From a virus: a stretch of DNA of 64,000 nucleotides. The DNA is taken from IMG/VR virus record IMGVR_UViG_3300042691_034899, positions 1 through 64,000 of that record. The stretch is one strand, 5' to 3'. Positions 50,131 through 57,571 of this stretch are shown piece by piece (within the stretch, counting starts at the first letter, position 1; each line of letters begins with the position of its first letter). The position numbers were made by a program, and so were the translations under genes. The notes under the pieces are model-generated. The model ran no database searches, was not told where the DNA came from, and saw nothing but the letters and a program-made list of their open reading frames with translations.

Positions 50131-50843
50131 AGTCAAAAGTAGTTTTACCAAGAGTTTATAATAATCCTAGTGGATCGGATAAATTCGAAAAATTTGTAGG
50201 CTTACCAAAAATAAGCTATAGCCAGATCGATAGTTGGAATAATCCTGATTATAAAGGAGAGTACTTCGAAAGTTACTTCCTTGGGATAGGTGATTCTGGA
50301 AATATATTTACACACTTTGGAAGTCTAGTAGGAGAATGGTTTGAGAAAGGTCAAGATGAGTCTGGAGAATTATCTGAATCTGATATTGAAGTGCTATCTA
50401 GTATTGGAAGGCCAGCTAATTGTGAATACGAAAGAGAAGTAGTAATCGTAAGGCCTCTTGGATATGCCATTCAAGGATTTATCGATAGGGCAAGAACGAT
50501 TGTAGATGAGTCTGATAAAAAGCAAATTGAAGTAATTGACTTTAAGACTGGGAACATTGAAAAGAAATCAAGCTTCTATGGGGGAAATGACTACCAACAG
50601 ACAACTTTATATACATTTGGTTTGATTGAAGAGGGTGAAGATGTCGTATGGTCTGGAGTTGTTATGCTTGGGAGAAATGGGAATGGATCTGAGAAATCAC
50701 CGCTTAGATTGAATGGAGATGTTTTAAGCATTGAAACGCCTTATTCAGAAGATAGAATTGATTTATTCTTTAACAAATGTGATAAGACTGTTGAGGAAAT
50801 TAGTGAATACTATAAATTTTACAATAAATTTTTTGTAGATTAA
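50127..50843 (+). CDS. PD-(D/E)XK nuclease, Cas4/RecB-like
   Basis: 238 residues. I-S-Y-S-Q-I-D-S-W near 30, G-F-I-D-R-A near 118, V-I-D-F-K-T-G near 136-142 (D and K of the active site) and Q-Q-T-T-L-Y near 153 follow the RecB/Cas4 nuclease order. No cysteine cluster for an iron-sulfur site, so it is not a full Cas4. Likely works with the exonuclease and RecA. Confidence 0.85.
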   Translation: MKSKVVLPRVYNNPSGSDKFEKFVGLPKISYSQIDSWNNPDYKGEYFESYFLGIGDSGNIFTHFGSLVGEWFEKGQDESGELSESDIEVLSSIGRPANCEYEREVVIVRPLGYAIQGFIDRARTIVDESDKKQIEVIDFKTGNIEKKSSFYGGNDYQQTTLYTFGLIEEGEDVVWSGVVMLGRNGNGSEKSPLRLNGDVLSIETPYSEDRIDLFFNKCDKTVEEISEYYKFYNKFFVD

Positions 50844-50862
50844 AAAATAATAACTAAATTTG
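50832..50862 (+). promoter_or_regulatory. Promoter for gene at 50877
   Basis: TTTG (50832-50835), 19 bases, TAAATTTG (50855-50862), 14 bases before the ATG. Confidence 0.65.
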
Positions 50863-50876
50863 ATAAAAATTAAAAT

Positions 50877-51308
50877 ATGGAAAATCAAGAACAAATGAGT
50901 CAAGAGCAATTGCAAGAGGCAATGCTACAAGAAAGAGCAGAAATGGATCAAAAATATGATGAGCTTTTTGATCAATTAGAAAAAGGAGGTTACTTTAAAC
51001 AAACCTACGGTAAAGATAGTAGGGTTACAATTCCAGGATCTATATTCAATTCGTTTATTTACTTCTGCCACTTACAAGCAAAGCACTTACATTCAGTTCA
51101 AAGTGTATTAAATGTAATTCAACAAACAGTAACTGGTCTTGGGAACAATGTATCAGATATGACAATCCGTTTAATGGAGCAGCATAAAGAAAATGTTGAC
51201 GCTGGATACACAATTACAATGGATCAGATGGATGAGGAAGATGCTCAGGAAAATATTAAAGAGATCATCATTGATGAGAAGCCAAAACGTAAAAAACGCA
51301 AACAATAA
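50877..51308 (+). CDS. Gln-rich helical protein with basic tail
   Basis: 143 residues. Gln/Glu-rich start (S-Q-E-Q-L-Q-E-A-M), helical middle, and a C-terminal tail K-P-K-R-K-K-R-K-Q. Own promoter and terminator, so a single-gene unit that may be abundant. Not recognised; the tail suggests nucleic-acid binding. Confidence 0.55.
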   Translation: MENQEQMSQEQLQEAMLQERAEMDQKYDELFDQLEKGGYFKQTYGKDSRVTIPGSIFNSFIYFCHLQAKHLHSVQSVLNVIQQTVTGLGNNVSDMTIRLMEQHKENVDAGYTITMDQMDEEDAQENIKEIIIDEKPKRKKRKQ

Positions 51309-51339
51309 TAAGAAGCTATATTTTTCTTAGGTAAGTAAG

Positions 51340-51367
51340 GCTGCCTACCAATTTGTGGGCAGCTTTT
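51340..51367 (+). terminator. Terminator before the tRNA cluster
   Basis: GCTGCCTAC (51340-51348) pairs with GTGGGCAGC (51355-51363) over 9 bp with one G-U, followed by four T. Confidence 0.75.
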
Positions 51368-51372
51368 CATTT

Positions 51373-51446
51373 GGTCCCGTAGCTCAGCTGGATAGAGCAA
51401 CTGCCTTCTAAGCAGTAGGTCACACGTTCGAATCGTGTCGGGATCA
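51373..51446 (+). tRNA. tRNA-Arg (anticodon TCT)
   Basis: Full cloverleaf: acceptor GGTCCCG/CGGGATC, anticodon stem ACTGC/GCAGT with loop CTTCTAA (TCT at 51407-51409), T-loop TTCGAAT. No CCA is encoded. It reads AGA codons, which are frequent in this AT-rich phage. Confidence 0.95.
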
Positions 51447-51612
51447 CAGCAGTTACTTGATGTCCTGTAGTACAGTAACAACCATTGGCATGTAGGGCAT
51501 TGCACGAATGGTGGCGCAAGGTAAGATGTACTTGCAACGGTGGAGTGCCGAAGACGTTATGAAACGATATGTGTGAGTGATCATGCATTGGGCTCAAATC
51601 TCCACCACTTTT
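51447..51612 (+). other. Structured spacer between tRNA genes
   Basis: 166 bases, no ORF. Contains GTTACT/AGTAAC (51452-51457/51474-51479), ACCATT/AATGGT (51481-51486/51507-51512) and a 7-bp GGTGGAG/CTCCACC (51539-51545/51600-51606) enclosing 54 bases. TTGGGCTC (51588-51595) is complementary to GAGCCCAA in the T-arm of the following tRNA. Size recalls a tRNA, but no cloverleaf can be drawn. Confidence 0.35.
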
Positions 51613-51686
51613 GGATCTGTAACTCAGTTGGTTAGAGTGCAACACTCATAATGTTGAAGTCCTTGGTTCGAGCCCAAGCCGATCCA
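51613..51686 (+). tRNA. tRNA-Met (anticodon CAT)
   Basis: Acceptor GGATCTG/CCGATCC with one mismatch (T6-C67), anticodon stem CAACA/TGTTG with loop CTCATAA (CAT at 51647-51649), T-arm CTTGG-TTCGAGC-CCAAG. No CCA encoded. CAT could be elongator Met or a lysidine-modified Ile2 tRNA; sequence alone does not settle it. Confidence 0.9.
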
Positions 51687-51689
51687 CAA

Positions 51690-52005
51690 AATACCTACCA
51701 CGCTTCTGGATTGTGGTGTCCATGGTCGAGCGTACCAGGGTAGGTCTTTTGCCCCACCAACAAAACGATGTTGGAATCCTCAAGTGATACTGTTACTTGA
51801 GTTTGAACCCCCCTGTGGATAGTATCTACAGGTCAAGTACCATCAGGCATCCCAACGAACTGCTCACTTGTATGGTCTTTTCCGATACTGGGAAATTGGA
51901 TTGCTGTAATATCTGGCTGACGAGCCACACTTACTCAACCATATAACCATTATCATCCCCTAGTAAGACTGTCTGATCAACAGAAACTGCTAGGGTTTTT
52001 GTTTT
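51690..52005 (+). ncRNA. Candidate structured RNA downstream of tRNA-Met
   Basis: No supportable ORF in about 320 bases. Hairpins: ACCTACC/GGTAGGT (51693-51699/51739-51745), CCAAC/GTTGG (51757-51761/51770-51774), CTCAAGT/ACTTGAG (51779-51785/51795-51801), an 8-bp stem at 51812-51832, and a long terminator hairpin at 51958-51995 followed by TTTTTGTTTT. No known family recognised. It may be the processed tail of the tRNA transcript or a separate RNA. Confidence 0.5.
51958..52005 (+). terminator. Terminator of tRNA/RNA region
   Basis: CCCTAG (51958-51963) pairs with CTAGGG (51990-51995); inside it CTGT/ACAG (51969-51972/51980-51983) forms a second stem. T-rich tract TTTTTGTTTT follows. Confidence 0.65.
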
Positions 52006-52010
52006 AATTA

Positions 52011-52018
52011 TATATTTG
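52011..52018 (+). promoter_or_regulatory. -7 box before phosphoesterase gene
   Basis: TATATTTG 18 bases before ATG 52037. No good -33 box. Confidence 0.45.
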
Positions 52019-52036
52019 ATTTCAAATAATAAGTAT

Positions 52037-52555
52037 ATGAGTGTAGTACGTTTTATTGCCGATTTACATTTTGGTCATGAGAATATGGCTAAGAAACGAA
52101 GCTTTGCATCAGCAGAAAAACATGATGAATTTATTGTTCATAAGTGGAACAGTACTGTACACAAACGTGATCTTACCTATATACTAGGTGATGTTACAAT
52201 GGAAAAGGCTAATTATTCTATACTCGATAGATTAAATGGTCGGAAAATAGTCGTGGGCGGAAATCACGACAAACCTAATCATTCTCGTAAAATGCTAGAG
52301 CATGTTGATTATATTGCTGGTATGGTACAGTATAAAGGCCTCTTTTTAACTCACTGTCCAGTTCATCCAATGGAGATGGATTATCGGATTAAATACAATA
52401 TTCATGGTCACATACATGAGAAGTTAGTTGAACGTGATGTTAAGTTATTTGGCATTACTATATTTAAACAAGTAGATCGTAGGTACATATGTGTATCATG
52501 CGAGCATGTTGATTACACACCAAAGACTCTAGCTGAGTTAGGTATAAACAGATAA
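52037..52555 (+). CDS. Calcineurin-like metallophosphoesterase 1
   Basis: 172 residues from ATG 52037 (an in-frame TTG at 52016 lies inside the -7 box). Motifs D-L-H-F-G-H-E-N near 9-16, L-G-D-V, G-N-H-D-K-P near 68-73, T-H-C-P and H-G-H-I-H form a complete bimetal site. Such small phage phosphoesterases can act on nucleotides or nucleic-acid ends. Substrate unknown. Confidence 0.85.
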   Translation: MSVVRFIADLHFGHENMAKKRSFASAEKHDEFIVHKWNSTVHKRDLTYILGDVTMEKANYSILDRLNGRKIVVGGNHDKPNHSRKMLEHVDYIAGMVQYKGLFLTHCPVHPMEMDYRIKYNIHGHIHEKLVERDVKLFGITIFKQVDRRYICVSCEHVDYTPKTLAELGINR

Positions 52556-52559
52556 TGAA

Positions 52560-52931
52560 ATGAAAATAGAACAAGTTAAAATACCAATGGACATTATTCC
52601 ACCTTCACGAGTAAAACTGGTAAAGAGTAACGGTGAAACACATTACGGAACTCAATTTAAATTTGTTGAGTGGAATGGTGATGAAATAGGTAGTCGAGCA
52701 AAGCAGATGCATGATGAGCCACAAATCGGTTACAGTGTTATAATTGATCCACAATACCTATCGTTTACTTGGCTTACTACACCTATCACAGAAATTATCA
52801 GTGATACTTCTGATAACGGATCTCGAAGCATTCATTTTAAAACTAAGAACTCAGAGTATAAATTACTTGTAGAGGAAGATGATATGGCTTTATGGGATAA
52901 TACATTGTTGGACGGATTAGAAGATTTGTAA
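52560..52931 (+). CDS. Hypothetical protein
   Basis: 123 residues, beta-rich, acidic, not recognised. Stop and next start share one base. Lies between two phosphoesterase genes. Confidence 0.5.
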   Translation: MKIEQVKIPMDIIPPSRVKLVKSNGETHYGTQFKFVEWNGDEIGSRAKQMHDEPQIGYSVIIDPQYLSFTWLTTPITEIISDTSDNGSRSIHFKTKNSEYKLLVEEDDMALWDNTLLDGLEDL

Positions 52932-53131
52932 TGGCAAAGATTAAGATAGAATGTGAAATAGAATTCAATGAAGACTCATGGTATAGTCATGCAGATGAAG
53001 AGGAATTAGAATGGTTTATTTCCGTTTTAAACGATAAAGAGAATACTATGGTAATACTTCACTCAAATGATGTGGGTGATACTATTGGACAGACTAATAA
53101 ATTTAAATGGAAAATACTTAAATCAGAATAA
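52931..53131 (+). CDS. Small acidic protein ending in KSE
   Basis: 66 residues. I-K-I-E-C-E-I-E-F-N-E-D-S-W-Y at the N-terminus. The C-terminal L-K-S-E-stop is formed by a junction element copy (53118-53135). Not recognised. Confidence 0.5.
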   Translation: MAKIKIECEIEFNEDSWYSHADEEELEWFISVLNDKENTMVILHSNDVGDTIGQTNKFKWKILKSE

Positions 53132-53364
53132 GATGAAAATAAAAGAATGGTTATATGATGTTTGCTATGATAAGCATGGTCAATACTTATGGAATAAAGA
53201 AAAAGATGGTTCTCAAATGATAGGAGAAGTCAGAGGATGGGGAGCAATACAAAAGCTTTTTAAAACAGAAGAAGAAGCAAGTAAATTTCAAGATGAAGTA
53301 GGTGAATTTATAGCACAAGCTATTAGGGAAAAAGTTGAACGGGATTTTAAATCAGAATAGTATG
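53118..53364 (+). repeat. TTAAATCAGAATA junction element, two distant copies
   Basis: Copies at 53118-53135 and 53344-53364 flank the gene at 53133-53360. Each forms the K-S-E end of the upstream gene and ends at the ATG of the next. They lie 5-6 kb from the five copies near 47 kb. Confidence 0.75.
53133..53360 (+). CDS. Small hypothetical protein between junction elements
   Basis: 75 residues from ATG 53133. Aromatic start (W-L-Y-D-V-C-Y-D), helical end E-R-D-F-K-S-E. Flanked on both sides by the repeated junction element, so it may be a mobile cassette-like unit. Confidence 0.5.
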   Translation: MKIKEWLYDVCYDKHGQYLWNKEKDGSQMIGEVRGWGAIQKLFKTEEEASKFQDEVGEFIAQAIREKVERDFKSE

Positions 53365-54051
53365 AAAGTAATTGTCACAGCGATATCAGATACTCATACA
53401 AAACATAATCAAGTGTTTAAGGACTTACACAAGGGTCATATACTAATTCATGGAGGAGATTTTATGAATTCAGGGTACGAAGTTAATGAGGCATATGAAT
53501 TCTTTGATTCTTTTGATTCAGTAAAAGGCTACACTCATAAGTTTCTTATTGCTGGAAATCACGATAGAGCAATGGAGATTAATAATGAGAAGATGGTAGC
53601 ACTACTAAACCATTTTTCATCAATTACCTATCTTCAGGATAAGTCTGTCTATATTGCTGATCTAGGTGTAAAGGTATATGGATCTCCTTGGCAGCCAGAG
53701 TTCTTTAGTTGGGCTTTTAATCTTCCAAGAAACGGTAAAGAGCTACAAGAAAAATGGGATGCAATACCAGAAGATACGGATATATTAATAACTCATGGGC
53801 CTCCATTTGGGTATCTGGACATTCCAGGAGGGCAAAGTATTAGGACTGGTTGTGAAATATTACGAGATAAAGTTGATAAGATTAAACCAAAAATTCATAT
53901 CTTTGGACACATTCATGGAAGTGCAGGTTATCACTTTAATGGTCATACCCATTTTATAAATGCAGCTGTACTAAATGAAAGGTACGTTTATACAAATCTT
54001 CCTCAAACATTTGAGTGGGATAATATTACAAATGAAGTAAAATTTTTATAA
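53362..54051 (+). CDS. Calcineurin-like metallophosphoesterase 2
   Basis: 229 residues from ATG 53362. I-S-D-T-H near 8-12, G-G-D-F near 31, G-N-H-D-R near 65-69, T-H-G-P-P near 140 and F-G-H-I-H near 180 build the bimetal site. Closer to the MPPED/YfcE type of phosphodiesterase than the first one. Substrate unknown. Confidence 0.9.
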   Translation: MKVIVTAISDTHTKHNQVFKDLHKGHILIHGGDFMNSGYEVNEAYEFFDSFDSVKGYTHKFLIAGNHDRAMEINNEKMVALLNHFSSITYLQDKSVYIADLGVKVYGSPWQPEFFSWAFNLPRNGKELQEKWDAIPEDTDILITHGPPFGYLDIPGGQSIRTGCEILRDKVDKIKPKIHIFGHIHGSAGYHFNGHTHFINAAVLNERYVYTNLPQTFEWDNITNEVKFL

Positions 54052-54067
54052 CTTAAAAACAAACAAA

Positions 54068-54430
54068 ATGAAAAAGCTAATTTTAATTGCAACATTATCT
54101 ATTAACCTTTTTAACTCTAACGCTCAATCTCAGCTAGGAGTAGTAACCGTATCAAAACAAGATAAGACTGTTCCAGTTGGTTATTGGTATGTAATGGACG
54201 ATAGAAATTTAAAAAACCAAATGTTCTTCTACGATAAAACAGAAGACGTAATCAAAACTCTAACTGCAATGCTTGATGAGTATGATCAAAATTTTAACGC
54301 ACCATTTGGAAAAGATTTAGAAGGAGATGATTACTGGATTATAACTCATCCAACTGGTAATATTGTTTATCTATACTTTGTGACTGAGCCTGGATCAGAG
54401 TATTCATTCATAACATCGGCAACACGATGA
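54068..54430 (+). CDS. Exported small protein
   Basis: 120 residues. Signal sequence at 1-19 (L-I-L-I-A-T-L-S-I-N-L-F, S-N-A-Q). The mature part is acidic and beta-rich with Y-W-I-I-T-H-P-T-G-N. Similar in size and style to the exported protein at 23099, but no clear homology. Overlaps the next gene by four bases. Confidence 0.6.
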   Translation: MKKLILIATLSINLFNSNAQSQLGVVTVSKQDKTVPVGYWYVMDDRNLKNQMFFYDKTEDVIKTLTAMLDEYDQNFNAPFGKDLEGDDYWIITHPTGNIVYLYFVTEPGSEYSFITSATR

Positions 54431-54681
54431 TAAACGAGATAATAGAACAATACCAAGATGAGACATTCTTGAAGGCTGATGGTTTTGATGAGGCCATTAT
54501 CGGAGTATGTGAAGACTTTAATGCCCCCGTTAGATTGATATATTCTGTCCAGAAATGTTTAGATATTCTAATGAAGGATATGTCATACGAAGAAGCATTA
54601 GAATATTTCAATTTCAATGTTAGTGGTGCTTATGTTGGTGAGAAAACCCCGATATGGTGTTGGGACAATTTTAAAAATTAA
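54427..54681 (+). CDS. Small conserved phage protein
   Basis: 84 residues. Y-E-E-A-L-E-Y-F-N-F-N-V-x-G-A-Y-V-G-E-x-T-P-I-W at the C-terminal half is a pattern of a widespread small phage family. Function unknown. Confidence 0.6.
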   Translation: MINEIIEQYQDETFLKADGFDEAIIGVCEDFNAPVRLIYSVQKCLDILMKDMSYEEALEYFNFNVSGAYVGEKTPIWCWDNFKN

Positions 54682-54699
54682 TTATAATAAACATAAACA

Positions 54700-54891
54700 A
54701 TGAAAATTAAATTCAGTAAAAAGAACCTAAACATTTGGGTGCTATCAGAAGAAGGGGATATTAAATTAATTAAAGTCCCAATCAAGAAAAGATTAGAGTT
54801 CATAAAGATGTTCATTGGAAAAAATGAAATACCAAAAGAGATGGATGTCATTAAGTGGCTAGTAAAAGATAAAGAAGGGTATTACATTTAA
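54700..54891 (+). CDS. Small basic protein
   Basis: 63 residues, Lys-rich, beta then helix. Not recognised. Confidence 0.5.
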   Translation: MKIKFSKKNLNIWVLSEEGDIKLIKVPIKKRLEFIKMFIGKNEIPKEMDVIKWLVKDKEGYYI

Positions 54892-54894
54892 GTT

Positions 54895-55122
54895 ATGGCA
54901 AAAGTTATATTAGAATTTGATCCCATAGAGGAAAGAGATGACATGGAATGTGCTATCAATGGCTGGAAATGGAAGATGGTAGCATGGAACTTTGATCAAC
55001 ATCTTCGTAATGAATTAAAGTACAATGATCATAACTTAACTAAGGAGCAATATGATTTACTTGATAAAACAAGAGAAGCTTTTCGAGGTATGATATCAGA
55101 GGAAGGTTTAATATTTGATTGA
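54895..55122 (+). CDS. Small conserved phage protein
   Basis: 75 residues. L-E-F-D-P-I-E-E-R-D-D-M-E-C-A-I-N-G and F-D-Q-H-L-R-N-E-L-K-Y fit a small family common in large phages. Function unknown. Confidence 0.6.
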   Translation: MAKVILEFDPIEERDDMECAINGWKWKMVAWNFDQHLRNELKYNDHNLTKEQYDLLDKTREAFRGMISEEGLIFD

Positions 55123-55123
55123 T

Positions 55124-55687
55124 ATGTGGAGTAAACTAAAGTTATGGTGGCAATTTGAGGCCAGATGGTACTATAGAGATTTCATATTAGGAATTAAAAA
55201 CCTATGGAAATGGTTTCCAACAATATGGAAAGATCGTGATTGGGATGATCATTTTATCTTTGAAATTTTGAAAGTCAAGCTTGAGAATCAAGCAGCTTAT
55301 ATTGAAAAGAATGATAGACATGTAAGCGCAAAAAGAGATGCTGAACAGATGAAGCTTTGTGTTAATCTAATTAAGCTTATCCAGGATGACTATTATAGAA
55401 TGGAATACCTTGATTATTTTAAAGAAGACTACAAATTTATTCCAACAGATGAAACTAAGAAGTGGTATACAGTAGAGACAACAGCTATTGAGGATAATTT
55501 AATCGAGTATTTTGCAAAGTACCCAAGGCAATACCGTAAAGTAGTCTCAGGAGAGATTGATTTCTTTAAAAAGGCAGAGAAGAATTCGCATGTAATAGCT
55601 CTCGAAATTGGTCTGCATAATCAAGAGAAGGCTAAGTGGTTACTATTCAAACTACTAAATAATAACATTGAAAACTGGTGGGAATAA
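55124..55687 (+). CDS. Conserved Trp-rich phage protein
   Basis: 187 residues from ATG 55124. Many tryptophans in the first 45 residues (W-W-Q-F-E-A-R-W-Y-Y, L-W-K-W-F-P-T-I-W-K-D-R-D-W-D) followed by a helical body. This family recurs in myovirus-type genomes with no assigned function. Stop overlaps the next ATG (TAATG). Confidence 0.6.
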   Translation: MWSKLKLWWQFEARWYYRDFILGIKNLWKWFPTIWKDRDWDDHFIFEILKVKLENQAAYIEKNDRHVSAKRDAEQMKLCVNLIKLIQDDYYRMEYLDYFKEDYKFIPTDETKKWYTVETTAIEDNLIEYFAKYPRQYRKVVSGEIDFFKKAEKNSHVIALEIGLHNQEKAKWLLFKLLNNNIENWWE

Positions 55688-56007
55688 TGAAATTTAAAGT
55701 TGGAGACAAGGTAGTGTGCATTGATGATAATTTTGATACATCTAAACCTAATTTCGAAAAGATATTTCCAAATCTTCCAGTAAAAGATTCTGTATACACG
55801 ATCAGAGAATACCAAGAGCCTTCAATCAAATTAGTTGAGGTTGTTAATCCTACTTCATTAATTAATCTGGATGGTATTATAATAGAGGATGAGGGAGCAT
55901 TTCATGAAAAAAGATTTGCACCAGTTTTGTCTAAGGGTATGAGTATCGAAGCGGAAATTTCTAAGATGATTAAGAAAAAGAAAAGTAAAAAATTAGTTGC
56001 CAGTTAA
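55687..56007 (+). CDS. Small KOW/SH3-like protein
   Basis: 106 residues from ATG 55687. F-K-V-G-D-K-V-V-C-I-D-D is a KOW or SH3-like barrel opening. The C-terminus is strongly basic (K-K-K-K-S-K-K). Could bind RNA or DNA; no family confirmed. Confidence 0.5.
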   Translation: MKFKVGDKVVCIDDNFDTSKPNFEKIFPNLPVKDSVYTIREYQEPSIKLVEVVNPTSLINLDGIIIEDEGAFHEKRFAPVLSKGMSIEAEISKMIKKKKSKKLVAS

Positions 56008-56026
56008 AATCTTTTAATTAGATTTG
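55997..56026 (+). promoter_or_regulatory. Promoter for DUF4494 gene
   Basis: TTG (55997-55999), 19 bases, TAGATTTG (56019-56026), 22 bases before the ATG at 56049. Confidence 0.6.
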
Positions 56027-56048
56027 CTCAAATTTAAAAACCAAATAT

Positions 56049-56486
56049 ATGAATAATCAATTTATCTGTAAGGTCCGTTACACAAAGGATCTTGAAAACG
56101 GTACTCTTAAGAGAGTATCAGAATCTTTTCTTGTGCATGCATTCACATTCGGTGGTGCTGAAGAAGAAATCTACAAACACTTAGGCGAAACTATTAAAGG
56201 AGAATTTATAGTTGAGGCTATTACAAAAGTTCAATTCATGGACATCTTTGAATCCGAAGATTTAGGTGATTACTTTGAGGTTAAGATCAAGCATACTTTG
56301 TCTGATGAGGACTCTGGAAAAGATAAGAAAACTGTATATACTTATCTAACTTCCGCAAAAGATGCGAAGAAAGCTTACGATACTGTAATGGGTGAAGTAT
56401 CTAGCTTACTATTTGAGCCTGAGGTATCTGTAGTTAAGGAATCAAAGATTATGGAAGTGTTTCAGCCATCTGAAGTAGAAGCATAA
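56049..56486 (+). CDS. DUF4494-family protein
   Basis: 145 residues. C-K-V-R-Y-T-K, K-R-V-S-E-S-F-L-V-H-A-F-T-F-G-G-A-E, G-E-F-I-V-E-A-I-T-K-V and the C-terminal K-I-M-E-V-F match the DUF4494 layout, a family almost confined to Bacteroidota and their phages. Function unknown. It has its own promoter. Confidence 0.75.
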   Translation: MNNQFICKVRYTKDLENGTLKRVSESFLVHAFTFGGAEEEIYKHLGETIKGEFIVEAITKVQFMDIFESEDLGDYFEVKIKHTLSDEDSGKDKKTVYTYLTSAKDAKKAYDTVMGEVSSLLFEPEVSVVKESKIMEVFQPSEVEA

Positions 56487-56506
56487 TTTTAAATGTTCTA
56501 ATTTAC

Positions 56507-56537
56507 TTGCAGGATTCATACCTTGTACGTATCTTTA
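56507..56537 (+). promoter_or_regulatory. Promoter upstream of nrdB
   Basis: ACTTGC with TTG at 56507-56509, 20 bases, TATCTTTA (56530-56537). Same box pair as tandem promoter P2. The predicted RNA starts at the hairpin 56541-56567. Confidence 0.65.
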
Positions 56538-56540
56538 TAG

Positions 56541-56573
56541 TCCGACTTTTTTCTAAACGAAGTCGGATTTTTT
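56541..56573 (+). terminator. Leader hairpin with U-tract before nrdB
   Basis: TCCGACTT (56541-56548) pairs with AAGTCGGA (56560-56567), 8 bp, followed by six T. It would stop read-through from the DUF4494 gene. As the promoter just upstream starts RNA at this hairpin, it could also act as an attenuator or a 5' stabilising stem. Confidence 0.65.
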
Positions 56574-56592
56574 AACCTTTAAACTTTAAAAA

Positions 56593-57570
56593 ATGGGGAT
56601 TTTTGATAAGAGAGTTAGTTACAAACCTTTCGAGTATTCTCACATAACAGATCCGTTGATCGATGCTATGTGGGCGAGTCATTGGACTCACAATGAATTT
56701 AATTTTAAGAACGATGTTCAGGACTTTAAGACAAGGCTTACTGATCAAGAAAGAGGAGTAGTAAAGAGAGCTATTCTTTTGACTTCTCAAGTAGAGGTAG
56801 CTGTAAAATCTTATTGGTCTAACATTGGAAGAGTTCTTCCAAAGCCTGAGATATCTGACTTAGGTGCAGTGTTCGGTGGTGTTGAAGTGATTCATTCAAG
56901 AGCCTATGCAGAGATTTTGTCTAAGCTAGGATTAGAAAATGAATTTGATACACTATTCTCAGAGCCAGTTGTAAAAGGTAGAGTGGATTATCTTTCTAAG
57001 TATGTGAATAAAATCTACAAAGATGACAAGAAGAATATAGTATATTCATTAATCTTATTCACATTATTTACGGAGTACTGCGCTTTATTCTCTCAGTTCT
57101 ACACCATACTTGGGTTCAATAGATTTAGAGGTATACTAAAAGATGTATCTAACATTGTACAGTATACTTCAAAAGAAGAGAATCTACATGCTGAAGGTGG
57201 TATGGCATTGATTAATCAAATACGTGAAGAGCATCCAGAAGTATTTGATGAAGAGCTTACTAGTAAAATTTACTCAGAAGTTCAAGAAGCGTTCACGGCT
57301 GAGTCTAATCTTATTGATTGGATTTTGCAAGGGTACGAAAATGAATTCCTATCTCAAGATATACTAGAGGGGTATATTAAAAGAAGGATGAATGAATGCC
57401 TATCAAAAATAGGTTTTGAAAAACAATTTGAAATTCCTTCCAATATTATTGAGGAAACTAATTGGATGGAGGAAGAGGTATATGCTTCAGCTATGACAGA
57501 TTTCTTTCATAAGAAGCCTATAGACTATGCGAAAAAAACAAAAGTATTTAACGAAGAAGAATTATTTTAA
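56593..57570 (+). CDS. nrdB: Ribonucleotide reductase beta subunit, class I
   Basis: 325 residues. Likely metal ligands: E68 (usually Asp), E98 and H101 in V-E-V-I-H-S-R-A-Y, E161, E196 and H199 in E-E-N-L-H. The radical Tyr position is kept at Y105. It makes the tyrosyl radical used by NrdA to reduce ribonucleotides. nrdA follows after one base. Confidence 0.95.
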   Translation: MGIFDKRVSYKPFEYSHITDPLIDAMWASHWTHNEFNFKNDVQDFKTRLTDQERGVVKRAILLTSQVEVAVKSYWSNIGRVLPKPEISDLGAVFGGVEVIHSRAYAEILSKLGLENEFDTLFSEPVVKGRVDYLSKYVNKIYKDDKKNIVYSLILFTLFTEYCALFSQFYTILGFNRFRGILKDVSNIVQYTSKEENLHAEGGMALINQIREEHPEVFDEELTSKIYSEVQEAFTAESNLIDWILQGYENEFLSQDILEGYIKRRMNECLSKIGFEKQFEIPSNIIEETNWMEEEVYASAMTDFFHKKPIDYAKKTKVFNEEELF

Positions 57571-57571
57571 A

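Noticed and set aside
51539-51606. Third tRNA gene between tRNA-Arg and tRNA-Met
   Set aside because: A 7-bp acceptor-like stem and tRNA size are present, but no D-arm with GG, no anticodon stem-loop and no 5-bp T-stem next to the acceptor can be drawn on either strand.
51245-51645. Minus-strand frames across the tRNA genes
   Set aside because: They arise from the antisense of tRNA genes and spacer; tRNA sequence explains the conservation.
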